NCBI RefSeq assembly: GCF_905171775.1
Contig: NC_053501.1
Location: 21,482,098 to 21,546,097, forward strand
Source of the DNA: Rana temporaria
Taxonomy: Eukaryota; Chordata; Amphibia; Anura; Ranidae
Length of the DNA stretch: 64,000 nt
Direction: 5' to 3'
The translations under genes and the position numbers were made by a program. Positions 42,741 to 52,871 of the stretch are shown here, in pieces (position 1 is the first letter of the stretch; the number at the start of each line of letters is the position of its first letter). The notes under the pieces were generated by a model. That model did not search any database, had not been told where the DNA came from, and saw nothing but the letters and a program-made list of their open reading frames with translations.

Positions 42741-43546
42741 AACCTCGACATTTACCAAATGACTACTTGCCAGTTCACCCGACCATTACAAAGTGTGCAG
42801 TGGGCCCAAACCCAGGAAGCCCCCCTCCAATGGAGATCTTGTTTTTGATGCTGTAAGAATTTGGGGTGAATGCCATCAACCCCTGTGATGTCATTGACCT
42901 AAATAGGAAGTATTGCACGTTTAGAAAATCTATAGAGCTTGTTGATTTTATTTGTCGCCTAAAATTTCTCATCAAATTTTGTTTTGACATTCAAAAACCT
43001 TAAAAAAAAAAACTTTAGAAAGTGTTGGTGCACCTCGTTACACATTAAAAAATCCGACAGGCGCGCTCCGCAGGCAGTCGCTGCGAGACCCCAAGACGTC
43101 TCTTTGCGTGCGGCATGAGCCCCGATCAGCTAAGTGACTGCAAACACCTGAAGATTCTTTTGCAGCCAGGCAGGAGGCTTCGTTTGCTTTGAGAGATGTT
43201 TTTTTCTAATTCATTTGTGAGATTCTTAGTGCATAAATAATGTCAGAAAACTGTCAGGAAATCCGCACATGAAAAAAATAAAAATCTTTTTATGAGGGAC
43301 CACCCTGCAGCTCAGGAGAAAAAAAAATATCTGAAAGTTAGGAAAAGCTGAGTAGTAAGAAAGCCTTGCTCTAAGGTACAGATCAAGAGACAGTAAAAAC
43401 TGATTATATGTGCAAGTGGCATGTTGGCATGGGAGAAAAAAATGCGAACAAAAAAAACATCAGATTTCATTTACTGAAAATAAAGAAGCAGTTTAATCAC
43501 TGTTACAAAATCATATTTCTTAAAGGGGCAATCCACTGGAAACATA
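42741..43546. other. Unassigned, possibly unique sequence
   Basis: 43030-43260 has balanced composition, no terminal repeats and no tandem structure, and looks unique. A TTAAAGG start at about 43520 may be a repeat end. No gene supported. Confidence 0.35.
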
Positions 43547-44135
43547 TAGCTGGATTCAGGTAGATGGGCGCATCTTTCAGGCGGCGTAGCGTATCGTATT
43601 TATGCTACGCCGCCTTAAGTCAGAGAGGCAAGTGCTGTATTCACAAAGCACTTGCTTCCTAAGTTACGGCGGCGTAGCGTAAATGGGGCCAGCGTAAGTG
43701 CGCCTAATTCAAATGAGGATGAGGGGGGCGTGTTTTATGTAAATGATTGGTGATCCGACGTGATTGACGTTTTTTACGAACGGCGCATGCGCCGTCCATG
43801 TACATATCCCAGTGTGCATTGCTTCAAAGTACGCCGCAAGGACGTATTGGTTTTGACGTGAACGTAAATTACGCCCAGCCCCATTCACGGACGACTGGCG
43901 CAAACGATGTAAAATTTTCGAATTTCGACGCGGGAACGACGGCCATACTTAACATTGGCTAGGCCACCTAGGGGGCAGCTTTATCTTTCCGCTGGCGTAC
44001 CTCTTACGGAAACGGTGTATCTTTACTGCGACGGGCGCACGTACGTTTGTGAATCGGCGTATCTAGTCATTTGCATATTCTACTCCAAACTCAACGGAAG
44101 CGCCACCTAACGACCAGCGTAAATATGCACCCTAA
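43547..44135 (+). mobile_element. GGGCCAGAT-type MITE (TAGCTGGATTCAGG end), 3'-truncated
   Basis: Interior closely like 23019, including CGTCCATGTACATATCCCAG. The left end TAGCTGGATTCAGG is intermediate between the two end types. It stops at 44135 where a GGCCCCGTACACACGA end (44136-44152) begins. Confidence 0.85.
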
Positions 44136-44930
44136 GGCCCCGTACACACGACCAAACATGTATGCTGAAACTGGTCCTCATTCCACCTTGAAGTAGCAAC
44201 AGTGCAGGCCAATTGCAAACTTGCCAGTCTCCCCTCTGTATCCAGTGGCTATCGGCTGATGCATGTGAGTATAATCTCCTATGCCATGTTTGTTACATGT
44301 ATGGGTATCCAATCCCAAGAAAGGGTTGTTCAATAATGAGATTGTACTAACATTTGAATATGTTTATATTGTAGAACATGTAATCTTTAGATGATATTTA
44401 GACTATGAAGAAGGACTTAAGAGTCTGAAACGTGTCAGGCATCATCTTCATCAGCTACAGTATACTGTTATTCTGTACTTGCCAAATATGCTGCAGAAAT
44501 CCCCCTCCACTGAGTCTGGCTGCATCCATTTTAACTGTGGGCAGCTGCTGCTGCTGCCTGTTAGCTTCCTGGATTTACACAGACACACACTTCCAGCTCA
44601 GCAGCTCTTATTGGTCCTCTTATGACTCCCACCCCTTCCTGGAAAACTCTAAGTAGAGTGAGAGCTGTGCATGATGTCATAAGCCTAGGCTAAAGACCAG
44701 ACAAAAGAACAGGAAGTGGGCTGTATAAGGTATTTACTGGCAGAAAAAAATAATGTTTTACTATCCAAAGTTAAAGAAGATTTAATAGATGGAAAGATGA
44801 GAAAATGACGGAAGGTCCGCTTTAACTAAGAAAGGTGAAATTTCCCTTGCAAAGCAAACTGCTTATTTGGCTTTAATAAATCAAACCCAATGTCTATGGA
44901 ACCCCCCAGTAAAGGTTCTTAGCCAGATTC
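44136..44930. other. Mostly unassigned; MITE left-end scrap and a hammerhead-like motif
   Basis: GGCCCCGTACACACGACC at 44136 is the left end of the family at 5277, the rest of which is absent. The hammerhead-like motif is at 44401. A GCAAAGCAAACTGCTTATTTGGCTTTAATAAATCAAACCC scrap (44856-44890) is a decayed end of the 30764 family. No gene. Confidence 0.45.
44401..44440 (+). ncRNA. Hammerhead-ribozyme-like motif
   Basis: GACT (44401-44404) with AGGC (44437-44440) gives three of four stem I pairs. The core ATGAAGAA has its first base changed from the expected C. Stem II GACT-TAAG-AGTC is perfect. GAAA is intact, followed by CGTGTC for stem III and cleavage site. Predicted inactive because C3 is lost. 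Confidence 0.5.
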
Positions 44931-45607
44931 AGGTATAGTTACGCCGGCGTATCAGTAGATACACCGTCGTAACTCTGAATCCGCGCCGTCCTACATTTAA
45001 GCGTATGCTCAAACTGAGATACGCTTAAATGTTGCTAAGATACGAGCGTCGTATCTTAGCTGTCTATTTACGCTGGCTGCTAGGGGCGTAAGAGATACGC
45101 CTATTCACGAACGTACGCTCGCCCGTCGCAGTAAAGATACGCCGTTTACGTAAGGCGTTTTCAGGCGTAAAGATAAACCATCAAAAAGATGGCGCAGCCA
45201 ATGTTAAGTATGGACGTCGGAACCGCCACCAAATTTCACTCCATTTGTGTCGTTTGCGTAAGTCGATTCAGAATAGGGCTGGGCGTAGGTTACGTTCACG
45301 TCGAAAGCATTGACTATTTGCGACGTGATTTGGAGCATGTGCACTGGGATACGTCCACGGATGGCGCATGCGCCGTTCGTTTAAAATGTCATTTACGTGG
45401 GATCATGCTTTATTTACATAAAACACGCCCACCTCTTCACAATTTGAATTTGGCGCGCTTACGCCGGCACATTTACGCTACGCCGCCGTAACTTAGGACG
45501 CAAGTGCTTCGTGAATACAGCACTTACCTCTCTAACTTGCGGCGGCGTAACGTAAATTACATACGCTACGCCCGCACATCTTTAAGCCGCCGTACGTGAA
45601 TCTGCCC
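44931..45607 (-). mobile_element. GGGCCAGAT MITE, full length
   Basis: AGCCAGATTCAGG to CGTGAATCTGCCC, interior like 36104 and 2133 (TACGCTGGCTGCTAGGGGCG, AACACGCCCACC, AAGTGC hairpin at the far end). The terminal bases have single mutations; no clean 3-bp duplication. Confidence 0.87.
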
Positions 45608-46411
45608 ATTTGTCCTTGCAGAGTCAAGGGAACTTAACCCTTTCTTATTCCATCGCTTGTCAGAACCGTGGAGACCCAATGATCTCTATCAACCGAATCC
45701 TTATCTGCTTTCACCAGTGACACACGCAGGCGGGACTGGCTCCTTTCCCCAAGCAAATGCTAATTGAAAAAGAAAGAACAATCACTAATCTTCGAATTTA
45801 AATGCATTTAACAAAACCAATCTCGCTCTAAATTGTTCTTAGGTCGTTCCCTTTTTCCCCGACAGATGTTGAGAAACTACAATTCTTATTAAGAACACTT
45901 GACTGTTTGCTCAGCGAGAGAAAACCATTGGCACCGTCTGTATTAACAGAAATGTGCTTCAAGATGCCAGGCCAGTAAAAAGTGCAGGGTGCTGCATAGA
46001 TATCTTTGAATATCATCCACACTCCAATGAATTAGTGCCCAATTTTATGTGTACCCCCCCCCCCCCTCCACATAATGAGCAAGTCATTGGTACATGCCCT
46101 CCCCTTTACGAGTTTTTTTTTCCTATACAAAAATAAAGATTTTTTTTTTTGTGGTTGATGTATGTTTAGTCTTAATTCTGTTTTGCTGATTATGATTTTT
46201 TTTTTTTATCTGGAAAGTCATCAAATTGCAAAGAATTCTGGAAAACAAAAAATAATTACTTATATACTTGCATGCAAAGATGTCTATGGATTTAATGTTT
46301 CCTGAATTCTTTTGGTTTGTGGATAAAGATTTTGTTCTGGTGGTTGATCACTTACCTAGACGGGTTTGTCTGATGTCAGTCTGAATGCTTATCACGGTGT
46401 GTTGTCCTTTA
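45608..46411. other. Unassigned, possible unique island 45608-45980
   Basis: 45608-45980 has no visible repeat structure and includes CAAATGCTAATTGAAA and ATTTAAATGCATTT, AT-rich homeodomain/POU-like words of unknown meaning. A C-run is at 46047-46060 and T-runs at 46109 and 46141. No gene supported. Confidence 0.35.
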
Positions 46412-46679
46412 GGCTCTGTACACACGTCCGAGGAACTGGACGGGCGAAACACATCGTTTTGCTCGTCGAGTCCCTTGTGAAGCCACCGAGGATCTCAGCG
46501 AGCCAAATTTTCCCATTCCCGTCGAGGAAAAAGAAGACATGCTTTCTTTTTGGCCCGACGAGATCATCGGCGGTTTACTCGTCGAAAAGTATACACACGA
46601 CCGATTTCCACGGGAAAAAAAAAAAACAGCAAGCTTCTTGCTGGTTTTTGCCGAGAAACTCGGTCGTGTGTACGAGGCC
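46412..46679. mobile_element. GGCTCTGTACACACG MITE, full length
   Basis: Ends GGCTCTGTACACACGTCCGAG and CTCGGTCGTGTGTACGAGGCC (inner parts inverted), with TTA at 46409-46411 and 46680-46682. 268 bp. Internal repeats of CTCGTCGAG type. Reference copy for the fragments at 17031 and 25294. Confidence 0.9.
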
Positions 46680-46682
46680 TTA

Positions 46683-46855
46683 GGCTCTGTACACACGATC
46701 AGTCCAAACTGATGAAAACGGACTGAAGGTCTGTTTCATCGGTCCAAACCGACCGTGTGTGGGCGCCATCGGTCAGTTATCCTTCGGTCAAAAAAAATAG
46801 AACTTGCTTTAAAATTTTACCGATGGACGCCTAACCGATCGGTCAAAACCGATGG
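46683..46855. mobile_element. Second GGCTCTGTACACACG MITE, truncated, sharing the TTA
   Basis: GGCTCTGTACACACGATCAG begins right after the TTA that ends the previous element; interior like 28094 (GGTCAAAACCGAT). The right end is missing where the tandem repeat at 46856 begins. Confidence 0.8.
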
Positions 46856-46928
46856 GGAGGGTTCAGATGAGCGGAAGTTCCACTATAGGGGGGGAGGGTT
46901 CAGATGAGCGGAAGTTCCACTATAGGGT
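46856..46928. repeat. Two-copy 36 bp tandem repeat
   Basis: GAGGGTTCAGATGAGCGGAA followed by GTTCCACTATAGGG occurs twice in a row and leads into TGGAGCTCCGCTTTAA, a TTAA-element end. Confidence 0.85.
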
Positions 46929-46942
46929 GGAGCTCCGCTTTA

Positions 46943-47457
46943 AGTATATTTTATTGCACAAGAGATGTTGCATGTCTCTTCTCCACGAAAAAGCTTTTCT
47001 GCTCACAGTATGCAACAGTGGACCTTTAGTTTGGCTTTAACAGCACTATGAACTGCTGACAGGGACTGCTTTTATCTGTTTTTCATCTCCAGGAGGATAG
47101 AGCCATCCTTATTCAGGCATCATCCAGGCTTAGCTTCTACATTCATGACTGAACCTTCTACCTTGAGATGACCCAATCTTGCAAATCCAGGTGCCTGTGC
47201 TGTCCTACTGTGTTCACTGAGCTTCACTGGCTACAAAGTTTTAATGTTGCAGTCTGATTGCTATAGGAGGGGAGACTGAGGAAATGTGTGGTCCTGCCTG
47301 CAGCTGACTGATCTCAACCTAGACAAAATCACTGGTCTGAAGCCCAGAATGACTTATTATTGATAAAAGGTACAGACATCTGAAAAAATTATAAGTTGCT
47401 GTGACATCTCAGGAATTTAGAAGGGAAAACTTGTAGAAAGCTACTGATAGGTCCACA
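46943..47457. other. Unassigned sequence
   Basis: No gene or repeat boundaries recognised. Confidence 0.4.
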
Positions 47458-47712
47458 TTAACTACTTGCTGTCCGCCTTATAGCAGTTTTACTGCTACAG
47501 GGCAGCAGCTGTATGCAGGATCACATATATATATACGTGATTGTGCATTTCTGCCTGCAGGGGGCACGCGGCCACTTCTGCGGGTGTCGGGCACTCTATG
47601 TCCTTCAGCACCTGCCGATCTCCAGTAAACAACACAGAACTGGGATCTGCCTATGTAAGCAAGTCAGATCCCCTTTCTGACAGGAGGGAAGGGATGAATT
47701 CTGTGTTCCTGC

Positions 47713-48429
47713 TAGGGTTGTCCCGATACCACTTTTTTAGGACCGAGTACAAGTACCGATACTTTTTTTCATGTACTCGCCGATACCGAATACCGATACT
47801 TTTTTTTAAATGTGTCCCCAAATGCAGCCGTGTCCCCAAATGCAGCCATGTCCCCAAATGCAGCCATGTCCCTAAAAATGCAGCCATGTCCCCTACAAAT
47901 GCAGCCATGTCCCCACAAATGCAGCCATGTCCCCCACAAATGCAGCCATGTCCCAGAGCCCCCCCCCACCGCCGTCGCCTAGTTGATCAGCGCGGGAAAC
48001 ATTACAGCTTTCATTTGAATACGTGTTTGTTCCCCCGCCGCGCCTCGTCATATATAGCCCCTTGTCCGGGCACTTTAATAGACAGATCACCCATCCAATC
48101 CTGGGACAGGTGATTTGTCTATCAAAGTGCCCGGACAAGGGCGAGCGGCTAAATATATGACGAGGCGCGGCGGGGGAACACACAGCTATTCAAATGAAAG
48201 CTGTATTGTTCCCCGCGCTTATCAACTAGACGGCGGCAGAGGGAGGTCTTGGCTTTCTCTTTGAGTACTGCACTGCTCCACCCCTCTCCGCCCCCTCTCC
48301 GCCCGCTCTCTCTCTGAAAAAAAAGTATCGGGCAAAGCATTGGGAGCATTTGCGCGAGTACAAGTACTCGCGCAAATGCTCAGTATCGGTCCCGATATCG
48401 ATACTAGTATTGGTATCAGGACAACCCTA
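47713..48429. mobile_element. hAT-type element, exact 8-bp duplication GTTCCTGC
   Basis: TAGGGTTGTCCCGATACCA and TGGTATCAGGACAACCCTA are inverted, with GTTCCTGC at 47705-47712 and 48430-48437. The interior holds a ~20-bp minisatellite (47813-47951) and a large inverted repeat, 47982-48235, with arms meeting near 48105. Pieces of GTACTCGC/GCGAGTAC flank both. No transposase. Confidence 0.95.
47813..47951. repeat. ~20 bp minisatellite inside the hAT
   Basis: Six or seven units of TGTCCCCAAATGCAGCCATG with small changes (CTACAAATG, CCACAAATG). The repeating translation seen in two frames has no gene support. Confidence 0.93.
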
Positions 48430-48661
48430 GTTCCTGCAAAGCAGGGCCTATAATCCATCGCTTCCTCTAGTAAAAGCAGCACATACAGTACACATAAACA
48501 CTGGCTAGGCACACAGGTAACCCTTTGATTGCCCTAGATGTTTAACTCCTTTCCAGCCAGTGTCATTAGTACAGTGACAGTGCATATTTTTAGCACTGAT
48601 CCCTGTATTAGTGTCATTGGTTTCCATAAAGTGCCAGTTAGTGTCCGATTGTCCACCGCAA

Positions 48662-48912
48662 TATCGCAGTCCCGCTATAAGTCGTTGATCGCCGCCATTA
48701 CTAGCGTACAAAAATAAATGATTAAAAATTCCATAAATATATCCCACAGTTTGTAGACCATATTATAATATAACAAAAAAATAAATAAATATCGCAGTCC
48801 CGCTATAAGTCATTGATCGCCGCCATTACTAGCGTACAAAAATAAATAAATAAAAAATCCATAAATATATCCCACAGTTTGTAGACCATATTATAATTTA
48901 ACAAAAAAAAAA
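48662..48912 (+). repeat. Tandem duplication (~130 bp) in the TTAACTACTT element
   Basis: TATCGCAGTCCCGCTATAAG through TTTGTAGACCATATTATAAT occurs twice (48662-48786 and 48792-48912), nearly identical. The 37572 copy has the corresponding region once. Confidence 0.9.
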
Positions 48913-49070
48913 AAAATGCAGTGGTGATCAAATACCACCAAAAGAATTTTGTATGAATTTAATTTGGATACAACATTGCATTACCGTTCAATTGCCAGTT
49001 AAAGTAACGCAGTCGCAAAAAGTGGCCTGGTCATGAACGGGGGTAAATCTTCCAGAGGTCAAGTGGTTAA

Positions 49071-49722
49071 AAAACAAGGCTTATTTGTATGCTTTTTATA
49101 TTTTTCATTTATTATGAAGATTATGATGTGATGATTATGATGACGATGATGTTATTAAAATTATTATTAATAATTATTATTATTATTATTTAATAGCGTC
49201 GCTCATTCTGACTCATTATTCATTTTATTATATTTATTTATACATTTTATTTGTGTACAGCATTGCATGTCCACGCAATTGTCAGTTAAAGTAACGCAGT
49301 GCCGTATCGCAAAAAAAATCTTCCGGAGGTCAAAGAAGCACAAAATATTCTCACACCACTTTAGCGTCTGTAGCTTGGTTTTTCTTCCCGGAGATGGGAA
49401 CAAAGGATCAGTATTATATTGTGAAACGTACCCGTGCTGCTCAGGGCTGCCCTGATTGCCATTTATTACTAGACACTGATCACTTGACAGCATGGAAGAG
49501 CAGCTTGTCCTGAGTCCTGACCACACATTCACAATCAAAAAGACCATCAGGGACTGGCAGTTTGCTTGTTAGAACTTTCCAGTGTCTCTATTGATTCCAG
49601 CTGTGTATTTGTTATGGGAGGAAAAAAAATTGCTGAGTGCACAGACAGGCAACAAATAGAATCATTCAGTGAACCACTAATGCTACCCAGAATTACATGA
49701 TGAAAGGTAATACAGTAAAACC
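49071..49722. other. Unassigned with an (ATT)n tract and a TTAACC-family fragment
   Basis: ATT/ATG repeats at 49120-49195. 49261-49345 (GCAATTGTCAGTTAAAGTAA, CGCAGTGCCG) is a scrap of the 37572 family. No gene. Confidence 0.5.
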
Positions 49723-49833
49723 TTGGATTGCGAGCATAATTCCTTTTGGAGTCATGCTTGTAATCCAAAGCACTCATATATTATTGTGTGACAATACAAT
49801 ATTCGCTATTTGCACACTGAATCTCCTCCCCGC
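49723..49833 (+). mobile_element. CAGTAAAACCTTGG element, left end
   Basis: TACAGTAAAACCTTGGATTGCGAG-like start (first 14 bases identical to 12175) followed by TGCTTGTAATCCAAAGC. It is interrupted by the hAT at 49834. AAATACATTTTGATTTGATA at 51071 may be a later part of the same element. Confidence 0.6.
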
Positions 49834-50855
49834 TAGGGTGCCCACGTGTCCCGGATTGAGATGTCTGTCCCGGGCACCTTCATTCCGGGACAATACAGTG
49901 TCCCGGAATGAAATAGAAGACACAGCCACCCCCTACTAACTAGTAACTACATTTCTGGAACTGGTTGCTAGGGCCGGCGCTGCCTGACGTTTGGCAACCA
50001 GTGACAATTTACTCTCGGACAGTGAGGCCGGGAGCGAGGCCTGCGCCTAGTGCAGCACTGCTGTCCCTGTCACGGAAGCATGAATCAGACGTACAACAAC
50101 AGATACATGAAATAGGAAGGCTTTATTAAAAACCAAACAGCAAGGTTAAAGTCCAAACGGATGATCAAACAGTAAGCAGAGTCTTCCACCGGAGCCAGGG
50201 ATCAGGAGCCAGAAGGGTAGTCCGAACAAAGCCAGGTATCAGGAGCCAGAAGGGTAGTCCGAACAAAGCCAGGGATCGGGAGCCAGAAGGATAGTCCGTG
50301 GAAGCCGGGTCGGTAACCAAAAGCAGCAGCACAATCTCAGGAGCATGTGTATACAAGAGGACCAAGCAGGGAAATGAAGCAACAGACCTCCTATATATAT
50401 GCAAGGCATCCAGCTCCTCCGCAGGGTGTGGTAAGTTATAAGAAGCCCAGGAACCAATATGGCCGCCAGCACATGTCAGATGAAAGAAGCCTGCAGAGAG
50501 GTAAGACCATGACAGTCCCCACCCACCTCGGCACCTTCTTCTCCGGCAGCCAGCAGCAAGCAGCAGGGAACTGGTGTGATCGTCACTCTCAGATAGCGAC
50601 TCCACTCCTTTCCTGTAATGCACAGGGCTCATGCAGAGGGAGTGACAGCGGCACTGCATATGGCGGCAGGCTATGGGTGGCAAGCGGCACTGCATCTGGT
50701 GGCAAGTGGCACATTCACCTGACAAATAACCTGCTGCCAAATTCCCCATCAACCCCGAGACTACATTTCCCCCCGTCCCCCCCTCATCTTTTTTTGGGGA
50801 AGGTGAGGGAGGATGGGTTGTCCATGAATGGCAGTTTGGAAATGTGGTCACCCTA
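49834..50855. mobile_element. hAT-type element, exact 8-bp duplication CTCCCCGC
   Basis: TAGGGTGCCCACGTG and AATGTGGTCACCCTA ends, same family as 36910. CTCCCCGC occurs at 49826-49833 and 50856-50863. At 1,022 bp it is ~670 bp longer than the other copy because a CTGTCACGG...CCATGACAG module (about 50066-50517) lies inside. The longest minus frame in the window runs across its right border and is not a gene. Confidence 0.92.
50193..50300. repeat. ~37 bp minisatellite
   Basis: Three units of GAGCCAGGGATCAGGAGCCA-GAAGGGTAGTCCGAACAAA with few changes. Confidence 0.9.
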
Positions 50856-50863
50856 CTCCCCGC

Positions 50864-52871
50864 CAACCAGGTCATGAGACCCGTTTCTTGATTTGCCAAA
50901 ACAACAAGCGATCCTATTGGACCACAACGAGGGGACAGGAAGAGGGAGAAGATGTATAGGCCACCGGAGGAGATGCAGGGGTTGAAGCCACTGCCCGGAG
51001 GAAAGCGTTGCCTGGGGGTAAGTGCGGGGCTCATCGACCCACGACCGGGGGGAGCTGGTGACCCGACCCGAAATACATTTTGATTTGATAAACGAGCAAT
51101 GCCTTGACAGACCCAGAGACTTCAATAAGAGGACAGCCATACAGGGAAAGGCCCCAGCAAGAAGCCACATCTGCACTTGCAGGAATGCTGTCTTCTACGG
51201 TAACAGTCTTTAACAGTTCCTAACTCAAACGTAACAGTCCTTTTAGCTTCACTACAACTGCCTCTTATATTTCTTCAACATTGAGCTCCTGATCTCTCAC
51301 TTGGCCCCACTGATTCACTGACTCTGAATCCCTTTGAGCTTCTCCAAGATTTGCGGTGGTATCTCCCTCAAGCATCACCCACCCTTCTCTCCTGGGTCCC
51401 TGGCTTGGCACTCCAGATACTTCTTAAGCTTCACCCCTACTAACCGGCTGGGTCCCTGGCTTGACTCACAAGGCTGCTCTGCAAGCGTCTCCTCCATGGT
51501 TTGGGTCCCTGACTTGATCACCGCCTGAAGTTTCCCAATTCTCCACCGTGCCCGTTCAGTGACAATATGGTTCCGGTACTTGCTTCAGTTACTCACTGTG
51601 GTCCCTGGTAAAGGTGGTTGGTCCCTTTGTGGCGACAGCTTCCCTTCTACCTCCGACCACTGACAGGTTCTACGGCCGACAGAACAATCACTTTTGGTTG
51701 GACTGCAAGCTACAGTCCCAACCCTGATCTGCCCTCTTACTTATAGATAGGTCCTCACACAGCCTGGCAGCCACCGGAATAGGCCAAATCTACAGCCTAG
51801 TAGCCTGGGGCATGCGACACACGTTTACCCAGACAGCCGTCCAGGTGGCACAGAACAGAGATCACCTGACCTCACCTGAATATTTAGGTTCTCCCAGCAG
51901 GCCAAGGGATTGAAGAAAACCCCTGCCCATTGGCTGAGATACCCCATACACCCATAACCTGACCTTGGGTTACCCTTCTCATATCTAGTACCACCAAGTA
52001 CCCGGTCACCTAGTGGTAGAAGAGAAAAGTGCAACAAGGCCAAACTTAGGGAGAAATCAATAGATCTCTATCAATCAACCAAGATAACTACTCCTGGCAA
52101 GTCAATTTGTGAGGAGCATCCCTGACTAAACCCCAGGATGCTACATCATCAATAAATGATTTAAAGGAAAAGTACAGCCAACACTTGTTTGGCTGTACTT
52201 CTCCTGTGGGTCACAGGAGTGCAGTTCATTCTGTACTCCTGTGACCCATTTCAGCAGACAGAGGGCTGAAGCCTGCTGTCAGCAGACTTCAAAGAGCTGG
52301 TCCAGGCTTAGGAAAGATCACCACAATGAAGTCGTGATCTGCCCTGGACCGACGCCGACTGAGAGAGCCCCTGAGAGCCTGAGCTGTCCGCTCCCGCCAC
52401 CTCCACAGTACAGTGCTCCAGCGAGCGCAGAGGGGGAGGCAGAGCAGAGAGCTGCTGACTGATAGTCACCAGCTCTCTACTCTCACATAGCGTACCTGCA
52501 AAAGTGCAGTCTATTTGTCTTTAGTAAATAAAGGCACAATTAAGTACAATAAAAAATATATTCTTCAGTGAACTATTGTAGTCCCTGAAAGCATGACTCC
52601 ATAGGACACTGCAAGAGAAAGGAGCCACCTAGAAACAGGAAACCTGGGCAGTGAAAAATGCAGTCTCCAGCCAGGCTTTTAGTTGGGAGAAGGGAGGAAG
52701 AAGAAGCGGAAGCAGGGGAGTGCCTTGCCTTCCAAGGCCATGGGGCTGTGTTTTTTTATTGATGTACTCAGTGTGGGGATACACAACTCTAGGTTGGCTC
52801 CAGAGGATTCTGCAAGAGACACCCTGAAACAGGAAACCTGGGTCAGCAGTGAACTGGAACATAGGCAAGTA
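50864..52871. other. Unassigned, repeat-like in parts; no gene
   Basis: 51180-52150 is CT-rich and looks like an old interspersed element, but I cannot place its ends. Hairpins are at 52170-52201 (GTACAGCCAA...TTGGCTGTAC) and 52207-52247 (GGGTCACAGGAGT...ACTCCTGTGACCC). 52500-52530 is a scrap of the 30764 family. Confidence 0.4.

Larger units (their letters stand above)
47458..49070 (+). mobile_element. TTAACTACTT (piggyBac-like) element with nested hAT
   Basis: TTAA at 47458-47461 and AAGTGGTTAA to 49070. It follows the 37572 family (TGTCATTAGTACAGTGACAG, GATCGCCGCCATTACTAG, CAAATACCACCAAAAGAA). Split by the hAT at 47713-48429. A ~130-bp block near the 3' end is duplicated. Confidence 0.87.

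Noticed and set aside
47541..48113. 190-codon plus-strand frame with repeating peptide
   Set aside because: Crosses from a TTAA element into a hAT and encodes the 20-bp minisatellite.
50165..51034. 289-codon minus-strand open frame, the longest in the window
   Set aside because: It runs through a minisatellite and across the hAT boundary and target duplication at 50855-50863. No domain is recognisable, so it is a chance frame.
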